From the NCBI GenBank assembly GCA_015075405.1, contig JABTUK010000002.1, positions 620,001-684,000 on the forward strand: a stretch of 64,000 bases of DNA, given 5' to 3'. Positions 43,873 to 52,184 of this stretch are shown here, in pieces. Below the pieces are notes generated by a model. It saw only the letters and a program-made list of their open reading frames with translations. It was not told where the DNA came from and did no database searches. Origin of the DNA: Anaerolineales bacterium. Its GTDB lineage: Bacteria > Chloroflexota > Anaerolineae > 4572-78 > J111. The translations under genes were made by a program, and so were the position numbers. Each line of letters begins with the position of its first letter. The first letter of the stretch is position 1.

Positions 43873-46800
43873 TTAATTCTCAAACGGCAAATTGGGGCAG
43901 GTGGGATGGTACGGCTCCTCGCCCAGATACTGCTGCCACTCGGAGTGAGTCAAGTTACGGCTCAGGTGGGCGCAGGCTTGCTCGACCAAATCTTCCGGCT
44001 GCAACAACCACACTCTGGCCAGGCGGTCGCCGCCGCCGTTGACCAGCCAGCGACCATCCAGGCTGAAAGCAAGGGCATTAACCCAATTATCATAGGCCAC
44101 TCTGGTAATTTCCTGACCGGTGGCTACCTCCCACAACTGTACCACCCCCGTACCCGGTGGATTCCCGGTCGAGGTTGCCAGCCAGCGCCCATCCGGACTA
44201 AAGGCCATGGCCCGTACCGACTCCTCGTGCCGCAACCGCACCGCCTGCTCGTCGCCGGCAATTCGCGTTGTCAGAACTTCGGCCACATCCCACAGCCGCA
44301 CCTCTCTGCCGCTCCGCGAGGCCAGCCAGCGGCCATCGGGACTGAACAGGACCGCTTCTACCCGGCTGTCATGAGGCAGGCGAGTTATCTCCCGATTGGT
44401 CGCCGCCTCCCACAGCCGCGCCGTATGGTCGGCGCTGGCCGTAGCTAACCAGAGACCGCACCCTGGAGGCGGGCTGTCGCAGACCGGGCTAAAAGCCACA
44501 TCCAAAACGCCTTCCATGTGGCTCAAGCGGCCCCTTTCCCGGCCCGTGTGAGCTTCCCAAATTCTGGCCCAGTGATCCCGGCTGGCCGTCGCCAGCCAGC
44601 GGCCACCCGGGCTAAAAGCGACAGCATTGACCCAGCGGCTATGCGTTAACTCGATGACACGGGGGCCAACCGCTGTGCCGGTGCTCAAAGTGGTGGCAGT
44701 TTGCCACAGCCGGACGATATTATCATTGCTCACCGTCGCCAGTTGGCGGCCGGTCGGGCTGAATAAGACCAGATGCACCGGCCCAGAATGATCGAGTTTG
44801 GCGACTTCTTTGCCGGTGGCCGTTTGCCACAACCGGGCCGTTTTATCCTGGCTGCCGGTGGCCAGCCAATAACTATCGGGGCTAAAAGAGGCTGAACTAA
44901 TCCAGCCGTCTGCATGCTCCATCTGCGCCACCGGCAGGTCCGAGGCGGTTCCCCAGACCCGCACCACAAAGCGGCTACGCGCCGCCAACCACTGTCCATT
45001 GGGGCTGAAATGCAGCCCCAAAATCCAATCAGGCTGGGGGAGCTGTTTGATTTCCGAACCGGAAGCAACTTCCCAAACCCGGGTGGAGCCGTCACGACTG
45101 GATGTAGCCAGCCACGGACGCTCGGCGCTGGCAGGGACAGCCGGGCTAAAGGCCACAGCGGTTAAGTCGTCGGCGTGCCGTATTTGGGCCACCTGGCGGC
45201 CCGTTGCTGTCTCCCAGACCTGGGAAGTATCGTCGGCGCTGGCGGTGGCTAACCAGCGGCTGTTGGGGCTAAAGGCCAGGGCATTAATCGGGCCGGCGTG
45301 ATGGATTTCGGCCACAATCCGCCCGTTGATAGTCTCATTGTTATGACTCGCGGCGGTCAACCAAATGCGGGCCGTATCGTCACTGCTCATCGTCGCCAAC
45401 CACAAGCCGTTGGGGCTAAAAAGCACCTTCTTGACATCGTCAGGATGAAGCAGCCGCCCGATTTCTCGGCCCGACCCGTTGGAGATGTCCCACAAGCGGG
45501 CGGTACGGTCGGCGCTGCCGGTCGCCAGCCAGCGGCCGGTGGGGTTAAAAGCGACACTCCACACGCCGGCCCCATGCGCCAATTGCGCTACCTCATACAC
45601 TCCTCCCCCCAGCGCCGGCGGCATCAACGTCCCGCTGTCCAACACCGAGGCCAAACTCCAAATTTTGGTGGTGTTATCGGCGCTGGCCGAGGCCAACTGC
45701 CGGCCATCGGGGCTAAAGGCCAGAGCTAAAACCACATCTCGATGCGCCGTCACCGCTGCTTCCGGCTTAACCTGGAGCGGCGGCTCTAAAAGCGTCTCGC
45801 CGGCGGCCGCTAATTTGACCCCTTGAGATGTCAACCGCCACAGCCACACCCGACCGCGCCACCCTCCGGCAGCTAACCATCCGTCAACCGTATTCTGCGG
45901 AGAGCCAGGGCTAAAAGCCAGGGCGGTGATAGGCTCGTCCACAGCCAATTGCGCTACTTCTCGCCCCGTAGCCATATCCCAAATACGCACCGTTCCATCC
46001 CAATCCCCCGCAGCCGCCCACCCGCCATCCGAGCTAAAAGCCGTCACCGGCGCGGGTTGAAGGTGACCGGCGCTGGCCGGTTCAACCAGCAGTCCGCTTG
46101 CTGAGCGGCTCAAAGCAGCAGAAGTGACTTCCCCGCCCTGATTTCCCTTTTTAAATTCCTGCCCATTCTCGACTTGCCACACTTGCGGCAGTTCTCGCCC
46201 ACTGGCTGTCAGCAACCGGCGGCCATCGGGGCTAAAAGCCAAAATTTGGACGCCCGTTTCCGCTCGAATTTGGGCGATAGGGCGCGGCAGCAAAGCCAAA
46301 TTGTGGCGCAGCAGCCCTTCTGCGGCAGCCATCGGTAGTCGCCGGAGCGATTCGACGGCCAGCAGGGTGCTCTGTTCCAATGCCTCTGTGGGCAGGGTTT
46401 GCGCCTGCGCAGCCAGAGCGCGAGCCAATATGGCCTGTCGCTGCTGTTCACCATCTCGAATTTGAGTTTCCGCCTCCGCCTGAGCAGCCACCGCTTTTTG
46501 ACGCTCTGCCTCTGCCTCAACCTGGGCTTGCAAAGCGCCGTTGCGCTCTTGGCGGAGTGTCGCCAGGGTCATCTGCTGTTGGACGAGCAGCCAGGCGAGG
46601 CCCACGATTAACAGCAAGACCAGGCCCAGGCCGGCCAACCCGCGCCGATCACGCTCCCAACGCCAGCGGGTCAGGCTCTGCCAGATAAAAATCCAGCCCT
46701 CCGAGTCCAGCCACTCCCGGCGCTCGCTCAACCAGCGTTCAGCTTCAGCCAGAACCGGGCCTTGCAGTAAGTTTTGTTTTTTGGGTTCAGCCCGGTCCCA

Positions 46801-48420
46801 GCCGGCCATTGCCTCATCCAAACGTCCCCGCCACAGCCCAAATTCGTGGGCCTCATTTAACCAGCCTTGCCAGCGCGGCCAATAGGGGGCCAGGGCCGGC
46901 TGGGTTATGGCTACCGTTGGTCTGCCGGTGATAGGGTCAGACTGTATGGATAAAAATCCCGCTTCGGCCAGAGGCGTCAGGACCTCTCGCCGCAGTCCGG
47001 GCGCGTCCACCTCCAAACTGGCGGCCAGGCGAGTCAAACCCAGCCCCCCCGCCAGTCGAGTTGCGCCCAGCCGGACCAACACGCGGCGGGCCAGCGCTTG
47101 CTGGCGGGGAGTCAATCCTTGAAAAAGCTGCTCGGCGCGGTGGGCGACTACGCCTCGCGCTCCGCCAAAATCATCGTAAAACGCATGCCGGAGCAGTCCA
47201 CCCTGATGCCGCCGCCATAGCTCAACCAGGGCGCCTTGCAAAAGCAGCAGCGGGTGGGGCGACTCGGCCAGTTCGGCGTTGAGGCGCTCAACCAGGCCCG
47301 GCTCAAAAGCCAGAGTGACCAGCCGAGCCGGTTTGACCATCGCCTGGGCCAACTCCGCTGGCGTGGGCGGTTGCAGATGGATAACATTTCCTTCCAACAG
47401 CCGGCTCAGGGTAGGACTCAACTGTAGGGCCTCGCTGTAAAAATCGGCCCGCAGTGAGAGTAATATCGTCAATTGAGGATGAGCCAGCGCTGCCAAAAGA
47501 GCCTCGACCCAGCTCCGGCGCTGCGGGATACGAGGGAGGGCCAGCACTTCTTCAAACTGATCCACCACCAGCAGCAGGCGGTCAGCTCCCATTTGGTCCA
47601 GCGCCGGGTCAATCAACTGCTCCAGCCGAGTTTCCCCACGCGCCAGTTGACCGCCCAACCGCCGGACAGTCGCCAGCCGCTCGACGGGGGCCAAATCCGG
47701 GGTCAGCAAATCGGTGAAAAGCGCCGCAAGACGGTGGAAAGGCTGAGGGCCGGGGCGGTAGGAAAGGATGAAGGATGAAGGATGAAGGATGAAAGGTGAA
47801 GAAAAATTTTCATCCTTCCGCCTTTCGCCTTCATCCTTCAGAAGCGGCAGGAGTCCGGCCTGAATGAGCGAGGTTTTGCCGCTGGCGGGTGGTCCAACCA
47901 GGGCCACCAGGTTGCGCTGACGGATCGCGTCCAGCAGGCGAGCGGCGGCAGCTTCGCGGCCAAAGAAAAAGGCTGTGTCTTCCTCTCGAAAAGGGTGGAG
48001 ACCGGGGTAAGGACAAAAATCAATGAGGGAGGCAATGGGGCGCAGGGGTGCAGTACCCGTGCGGGCAGTTTCGGCTAGGCGGTTCAGCCCGACCGGATCG
48101 GCCAGGGTGTGGCGCAAATCTATCCAGGCATGGCGAAAGATAAAGGCAGGAGCCAGGTCGGCTCCAGGCAGCAGCACCGGGATAATGGGACAGAGTTGGC
48201 CTGTCGCCTCAGCCTCGGCCTGCCGGGCTAAGGCAAGGTCCACTGCTCGCTTCTGGCGGGAGTCCCAGCCGTGTGACCCCAGGCAGACAGCCACCGCCCG
48301 GCTTTGGGCGATGTCGCCCAGGCTAGTGTAGACGCCCCGCTCCGCCATCGCTACGGCCAGAAGTTGCGCCGCCCGCGTGTCGGCCTGATGATGGAGAATA
48401 GAGAGAGCAGCATCGCTCAT
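43873..48420 (-). CDS. TIR-like / STAND ATPase / membrane / WD40-propeller protein
   Basis: 1515 residues. Residues 1-125 look like a TIR domain: SRAVAVCLGSHGW (40-52), CPIIPVLLPGADLAP (77-91) and RHAWIDLRHTL (96-106). The place of the catalytic Glu in WQKRE-type TIRs reads RQKRA (A59), so NADase activity is doubtful. The STAND part has CPYPGLHPFREEDTAFFFGR at 136-155, Walker A GPPASGKTS (176-184) and Walker B LLLVVDQFEE (282-291). A membrane helix spans ~594-613, followed by a Gln/Glu-rich coiled coil. About 16 WD40 units (~715-1490), most with FSPDGRWLATxSxD, fill two propellers. A word repeat adds FILHPSSFIL near 211. It is a likely sensor or scaffold in defence or cell-death signalling. 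Confidence 0.82.
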   Translation of the reverse strand: MSDAALSILHHQADTRAAQLLAVAMAERGVYTSLGDIAQSRAVAVCLGSHGWDSRQKRAVDLALARQAEAEATGQLCPIIPVLLPGADLAPAFIFRHAWIDLRHTLADPVGLNRLAETARTGTAPLRPIASLIDFCPYPGLHPFREEDTAFFFGREAAAARLLDAIRQRNLVALVGPPASGKTSLIQAGLLPLLKDEGERRKDENFSSPFILHPSSFILSYRPGPQPFHRLAALFTDLLTPDLAPVERLATVRRLGGQLARGETRLEQLIDPALDQMGADRLLLVVDQFEEVLALPRIPQRRSWVEALLAALAHPQLTILLSLRADFYSEALQLSPTLSRLLEGNVIHLQPPTPAELAQAMVKPARLVTLAFEPGLVERLNAELAESPHPLLLLQGALVELWRRHQGGLLRHAFYDDFGGARGVVAHRAEQLFQGLTPRQQALARRVLVRLGATRLAGGLGLTRLAASLEVDAPGLRREVLTPLAEAGFLSIQSDPITGRPTVAITQPALAPYWPRWQGWLNEAHEFGLWRGRLDEAMAGWDRAEPKKQNLLQGPVLAEAERWLSERREWLDSEGWIFIWQSLTRWRWERDRRGLAGLGLVLLLIVGLAWLLVQQQMTLATLRQERNGALQAQVEAEAERQKAVAAQAEAETQIRDGEQQRQAILARALAAQAQTLPTEALEQSTLLAVESLRRLPMAAAEGLLRHNLALLPRPIAQIRAETGVQILAFSPDGRRLLTASGRELPQVWQVENGQEFKKGNQGGEVTSAALSRSASGLLVEPASAGHLQPAPVTAFSSDGGWAAAGDWDGTVRIWDMATGREVAQLAVDEPITALAFSPGSPQNTVDGWLAAGGWRGRVWLWRLTSQGVKLAAAGETLLEPPLQVKPEAAVTAHRDVVLALAFSPDGRQLASASADNTTKIWSLASVLDSGTLMPPALGGGVYEVAQLAHGAGVWSVAFNPTGRWLATGSADRTARLWDISNGSGREIGRLLHPDDVKKVLFSPNGLWLATMSSDDTARIWLTAASHNNETINGRIVAEIHHAGPINALAFSPNSRWLATASADDTSQVWETATGRQVAQIRHADDLTAVAFSPAVPASAERPWLATSSRDGSTRVWEVASGSEIKQLPQPDWILGLHFSPNGQWLAARSRFVVRVWGTASDLPVAQMEHADGWISSASFSPDSYWLATGSQDKTARLWQTATGKEVAKLDHSGPVHLVLFSPTGRQLATVSNDNIVRLWQTATTLSTGTAVGPRVIELTHSRWVNAVAFSPGGRWLATASRDHWARIWEAHTGRERGRLSHMEGVLDVAFSPVCDSPPPGCGLWLATASADHTARLWEAATNREITRLPHDSRVEAVLFSPDGRWLASRSGREVRLWDVAEVLTTRIAGDEQAVRLRHEESVRAMAFSPDGRWLATSTGNPPGTGVVQLWEVATGQEITRVAYDNWVNALAFSLDGRWLVNGGGDRLARVWLLQPEDLVEQACAHLSRNLTHSEWQQYLGEEPYHPTCPNLPFEN

Positions 48421-48435
48421 GCAGCTTGACCTTTG

Positions 48436-48948
48436 CTACTTGCTACCTTTCCACAACTTCCAGCCCACCCAACCGCCGGCTCCGATGCACAGAAAACCGG
48501 GGATAATCGTCAGCAACAAATATTCGCGCAGGGTCGGGTCCGGGTCTGCGTTGATGAGCAAAATGTGGATCAGAGCGACCACCCCGGCGGAGACCAGCCC
48601 TCCGATCACCGCCGCCCCTATCGCGGTGAGACGCGGACCGAACAATCCCACCGGCAGGCTAATCAGCAGGCCGATGATGGTCCCCAGCAGCGTTCCCGGT
48701 AGAAGCCCAATAAAGCTGGCACAGATAAACATAAACCCCGCCGACGCCGGCCCAACCAGCAGCATGATGGCTGCGTCTTCGGGGTGATTGGGAGCAGTGG
48801 TGACGGCCCCCCACACTACCGTCGCCAGGAAAAAAGCAATTAGCAGCCCGGCGTAAGCAGCGGATACGCTCAAGCCGGTCAACGCGCCCAGAAGCGCGCC
48901 GCGAGTGATGATTGAAGATTGTAACCTATCCTTGGCAGATGACAACAT
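48436..48948 (-). CDS. Small four-helix membrane protein, unknown function
   Basis: 170 residues with four hydrophobic helices, near 19-45, 60-80, 85-103 and 108-130, plus a C-terminal one near 145-165. They are rich in Gly and Ala. No family is recognised. It sits 15 bases upstream of the TIR/STAND/WD40 gene on the same strand, so it may be an operon partner of that membrane-anchored protein. That link is by position only. Confidence 0.6.
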   Translation of the reverse strand: MLSSAKDRLQSSIITRGALLGALTGLSVSAAYAGLLIAFFLATVVWGAVTTAPNHPEDAAIMLLVGPASAGFMFICASFIGLLPGTLLGTIIGLLISLPVGLFGPRLTAIGAAVIGGLVSAGVVALIHILLINADPDPTLREYLLLTIIPGFLCIGAGGWVGWKLWKGSK

Positions 48949-48976
48949 ATGCCTTTGCTTTTCTCTATATTCTGAG

Positions 48977-50263
48977 CTACGCCATAAACTCCACCACCGC
49001 CTGATTGGCCAAAAATCGCCCCTGCCGTGTCAGTCGCAGACGGGGACCAGTGGGCGACTCGGCCCACTCGGTCAGGCCGCGCTCCAGACCGTGAGCGACA
49101 GCTTGAGGATAGCGGTCTGTCAGACTAACACCGAAACGAGCCTCAAATTCCGCCGCGCTGACGCCCTCTCGCACCAGCCGCAAACCGAGCAGCATATGTT
49201 CGGCCATAGCCGTTTCAGGGTCAATGGTTTCCAGGCTTTTCTCATCATGGGCTGCGCCCAGGCCGGCTCCGGCTTCGATGCGCTCGATGTAGGTTTGGGG
49301 GCGTTTGACGTTCATCCAGCGGAGGGAGGGTTGGAAGGTTGGAAGGTTGGAAGGCCTGTCCTGAGCGAAGTCGAAGGGTTGGAAGATTGGAGGGTTGGAG
49401 GGTTGGGAATTGATAGTGCCGTAAGCGCCGGCGCCGAGGCCGAGGTAGGGCTGGTTGCGCCAGTAGATGAGATTGTGGGCGGAAGCTAGATGAGGCGTTT
49501 GCCAGTCCGCTTCAACGTTGGCTTTGGCCCAATTGGAGATTTCGTAGTGGCTGTAGCCGGCAGCTTCCAGCGAGTCCAGGGCATAAGCGTACATGTCGGC
49601 GGCCAGGTCGTCGTCGGGCCAGGGAATTTGGCCGCCGGCGACCTGCCGGTGCAGCGGCGTCCCCGGCTCGACAATCAACGAATAGAGGGAGAGATGGTCC
49701 GGCTCCAACTCAATGGCGGCCTCTAAATTGGCCTGCCACTGGGCCAAACTTTGCTGCGGTAGGTTAAAAATCAAATCCAGGCTGAGGTTGTCAAAACCGG
49801 CGGCACGGGTCTGCTCGACGGCACAGCGGGCGGCAGCGGCATCGTGCAGCCGGCTGAGAAAGCGGAGTTCGTCGTCGTTGAAGCTTTGCACCCCGAGGGA
49901 GAGGCGATTGATACCTCCCTGGCGGAGTTCGCGCAGATATTCGACTGAAAGTGTGCCGGGGTTGGCTTCGACGGTGACTTCTGCGCCGGGGCGCAGCGCG
50001 AAGGCGGTTTTGACGGTTTCGACCAGTTCGAGCAAAGCTGCCGGCGGCAGGGTGGTGGGGGTGCCGCCGCCGATAAAGATTGTATCGAGCTGGGGCCGTT
50101 CCAGGACCGCGCCGGTTTGGAGGATTTCTCGGCGCAGGGCGGCATGGTAATGGGTTTTGAGCGAGGCTTCGCCCTCAACGTAGGTATTAAAATCGCAATA
50201 AATACACCGGGTTGGACACCAGGGGATGTGCAGGTAAAGACCCAGGGGGGCAGCGGTTATCAT
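48977..50263 (-). CDS. hemW: HemW-like radical SAM haem chaperone
   Basis: 428 residues. The radical-SAM cluster site is WCPTRCIYCDFNTYVEG (CxxxCxxC) near residue 15, followed by IFIGGGTPTTLPPAALLELV, VEANPGTLS and NRLSLGVQSFNDDELRFLSR. The C-terminal HemN_C region has AEFEARFGVSLTDRYPQAVA. HemW moves haem and was long annotated as an oxygen-independent coproporphyrinogen oxidase. An in-frame word repeat (49321-49408) adds QPSNPPIFQPFDFAQDRPSN and more. It contains the widespread CTGAGCGAAGTCGAAGG motif, read as FDFAQD. Confidence 0.9.
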   Translation of the reverse strand: MITAAPLGLYLHIPWCPTRCIYCDFNTYVEGEASLKTHYHAALRREILQTGAVLERPQLDTIFIGGGTPTTLPPAALLELVETVKTAFALRPGAEVTVEANPGTLSVEYLRELRQGGINRLSLGVQSFNDDELRFLSRLHDAAAARCAVEQTRAAGFDNLSLDLIFNLPQQSLAQWQANLEAAIELEPDHLSLYSLIVEPGTPLHRQVAGGQIPWPDDDLAADMYAYALDSLEAAGYSHYEISNWAKANVEADWQTPHLASAHNLIYWRNQPYLGLGAGAYGTINSQPSNPPIFQPFDFAQDRPSNLPTFQPSLRWMNVKRPQTYIERIEAGAGLGAAHDEKSLETIDPETAMAEHMLLGLRLVREGVSAAEFEARFGVSLTDRYPQAVAHGLERGLTEWAESPTGPRLRLTRQGRFLANQAVVEFMA

Positions 50264-50297
50264 TTAACCCCGTTACTTGATGGCAACAGAGCAATGG

Positions 50298-50788
50298 TCA
50301 ATGATGAATCTCATCGGTCGCCAGCGCATCCAAGAAATCGCAAAATGTTGTAAGGTCGCGGGCCAGAGCGCCATAGCAGGCGGGTAAATCGGCTACTAAT
50401 TCCTGCAACCGTGACGCGCGCAAGTTAAAGGTGTAAACATTTCTGACCACGTGGCGAAATCCTCGGTATTCATCCAGACAATCACGGGTAGTACGATCAA
50501 TCACGGGCGGACGTGTCCCGGCCACTTCAGCCGACATTTGCAGGAGAAGGTCACGATGCCATTCAGGGCCGGCTGGCAATGAGCCGTCAATTTCACAGCT
50601 ATTTCTTCAAAAATACGCTCAACGCCGGCATAAAAACCATGCAAATTTAGAGCTACTCCATCAAGATAGTCCTCATCCCCCTGCGTTTGGGTTTTGGCTA
50701 ACAAATGTTCAGCCCGGCGCACAACTCGCTCTAATTCTTCCAATTCAACACGTAGCCGGGCGGCTAAAGCTGCTTCCCCGGCTCTCAC
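50298..50788 (-). pseudogene. HepT-like HEPN toxin gene broken by a one-base frameshift
   Basis: The first frame (from 50788) reads RVELEELERVVRRAEHLLAK, then GFYAGVERIFEEIAVKLTAH. The second frame continues GPEWHRDLLLQMSAEVAGTR and DEYRGFRHVVRNVYTFNLRA, the HEPN RNase motif (Arg..RHxxRNxY). At 50591-50593 a run of three T should be four: adding one A on the minus strand restores AVKIDGSLPAGPEWHRDLLL and one continuous protein of about 163 residues. The start overlaps the nucleotidyltransferase stop by 4 bases, the MntA/HepT order. It is probably inactive unless slippage restores it. Confidence 0.8.
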
Positions 50789-51159
50789 AGGAACACCGCC
50801 TCTCTTTCTATAAGGGCCAATAAAGTGGGTGAAGCCAGTTCAGCTTCAATCAAATCCACCGGAATTGTTACATCCAGACTGAGCAGACGCGCCACAGCTC
50901 GATAATAAACCCGCTCATCCAGTCCCCACACAACTAAATCCACATCAGAATGTTGATGAAAACGTTCAAGCGAAAGGATTGAACCAAACATGGCAACTCG
51001 GCTAGCTCCAAATTGCTCTATTAAAATGTGGTAGGCTTCCAGAACAACTTCCCTGGCTCGCCGGTAGCGTAAAAATATCTTCTGCGCCTGCTGCTGTCGG
51101 CGTTGACGCGCTGCCGCTTGATAGATTATCATTTTTTCAGTCGTAATTTCGGGAACCAT
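50785..51159 (-). CDS. MntA-like nucleotidyltransferase (antitoxin of the broken HepT)
   Basis: 124 residues from ATG 51159, with AGGTGG five bases upstream. The catalytic motif is GSILSLERFHQHSDVDLVVW (GS-x10-DxD), diagnostic of minimal nucleotidyltransferases. DVTIPVDLIEAELASPTLLA supplies the third acidic strand. In MntA/HepT systems this enzyme AMPylates the toxin's Tyr in its HEPN motif. It is intact although the toxin frame is broken, the expected order of decay for a toxin-antitoxin pair. Confidence 0.82.
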   Translation of the reverse strand: MVPEITTEKMIIYQAAARQRRQQQAQKIFLRYRRAREVVLEAYHILIEQFGASRVAMFGSILSLERFHQHSDVDLVVWGLDERVYYRAVARLLSLDVTIPVDLIEAELASPTLLALIEREAVFL

Positions 51160-51176
51160 CTTGACCACCTGGGTTT

Positions 51177-51205
51177 ATTATAGCACGGGCGCCGCGTTTT
51201 GCCAG
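51177..51205 (-). promoter_or_regulatory. Promoter candidate for the MntA/HepT operon
   Basis: On the minus strand CTGGCA (51205-51200), a 17-base spacer and a perfect TATAAT (51182-51177) lie 18 bases before the ATG. Transcription would begin close to the ribosome site, leaving a very short leader. Confidence 0.5.
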
Positions 51206-51250
51206 CCAACTTTTGGGTGCTTCGAGGCTATCAATCGAGTTGTTTCGCCC

Positions 51251-51673
51251 CTACGAAGGGTCATGCTTGATCAGTGTCAGTTGATTGCCGCCGGTCGGGG
51301 TAACCTGGTGATGAATCTCGTCCATGGTTTGCCGCACTAAATGAATACCCAGCCCGCCAATGGGCCGTTGGGCCAGGGGCAAGGTCAGATCAGGCGGGGG
51401 AACCGTTGTTGGATCAAAGGGAAAAGCTTCATCCCGGAGGGACACCACCAGATCGCGTTCCGGTCGCTTGACCTCGATTTCCAGCGGCCCACCCTGGCCC
51501 TGATAGCCGTGAACCATGATGTTGGTTGCTACTTCGTCTACGGCCAATTGAATATTGTGAATACTTTCCGGAGGCAGGCCAAGCCCCAGCGCCGCCGCTT
51601 CGATAAAATCTCGAATCTGGCTCAGGTTCTTGAGTTCGGCAGTGGTATGGAGAATGTAGCGAGTGGTCATCAT
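51251..51673 (-). CDS. RsbW-like anti-sigma factor / HATPase kinase
   Basis: 140 residues with the GHKL ATPase pattern of anti-sigma kinases: IHNIQLAVDEVATNIMVHGY (N box), LVVSLRDEAFPFDP (G1-like) and IGGLGIHLVRQTMDEIHHQV (G2). It would bind ATP and phosphorylate a STAS antagonist, switching a sigma factor on or off. It is the last gene of the four-gene partner-switching operon and lies 14 bases past the second STAS gene. Confidence 0.86.
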   Translation of the reverse strand: MMTTRYILHTTAELKNLSQIRDFIEAAALGLGLPPESIHNIQLAVDEVATNIMVHGYQGQGGPLEIEVKRPERDLVVSLRDEAFPFDPTTVPPPDLTLPLAQRPIGGLGIHLVRQTMDEIHHQVTPTGGNQLTLIKHDPS

Positions 51674-51687
51674 CGGCTGGTTTTAAT

Positions 51688-52101
51688 TTAAAAAGAGGCC
51701 ACAGCGTCTTTGAGATTGCGATGCACTTCCAGAAACATATCAAAGCCCATGGTGCGCAGTGTTTCCATTACCGTTGGCGAAGGGTTGAGGAGTTTGAGGT
51801 GAGGCGATTTAAAAGTGCCATCCATTAACCCTTTTTTCATCACCTGATCGCTTTCGGCCAGAGTATCGCCGCGCAGCAGCAAAAAGATGCTGTGTAAAGC
51901 GCGCAGCCCGGCGCTGCTGATATACTTAACTTTGGTCAGATCCAGCAGCACATTGCGCGCGCCGGCTTCGTAAACGGCCTGCACTTGCGCTTCGAGTTGT
52001 CCGTAGCTGTTGGCGTCAATCACATCACCCTGGAGATGAAGTACCGTGACTGGAACCCGTCCCTGCTGTTTTGAAACGGTAATTTGAAATTCAGCACTCA
52101 T
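51688..52101 (-). CDS. STAS anti-anti-sigma factor (RsbV-like), gene 2
   Basis: 137 residues. The fold is marked by RVPVTVLHLQGDVIDANSYG, RNVLLDLTKVKYISSAGLRA and LHSIFLLLRGD. The SSAGL helix holds the phosphorylatable Ser, used when the RsbW-like kinase acts. It carries an ~18-residue loop (GDTLAESDQVMKKGLMDG) longer than in classic RsbV, which is also present in gene 1, and a C-terminal tail. It lies next to the kinase gene. Confidence 0.88.
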   Translation of the reverse strand: MSAEFQITVSKQQGRVPVTVLHLQGDVIDANSYGQLEAQVQAVYEAGARNVLLDLTKVKYISSAGLRALHSIFLLLRGDTLAESDQVMKKGLMDGTFKSPHLKLLNPSPTVMETLRTMGFDMFLEVHRNLKDAVASF

Positions 52102-52114
52102 AGTTGCATCCTCC

Positions 52115-52182
52115 TGAAAATAGTAGACGGTAGACAGTAGACAGGGTTAATACATCCCTGCGACCCTGCGACCCTGCGACCT
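52115..52182. repeat. Word repeats between STAS gene 2 and the SpoIIE-type gene
   Basis: TAGTAGACGGTAGACAGTAG (GTAGACGG family) is followed by three tandem CCCTGCGA words. No mirrored arm is seen, so this is a one-sided version of the element. It separates the phosphatase gene from the downstream STAS gene. Confidence 0.7.
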
Positions 52183-52184
52183 TT

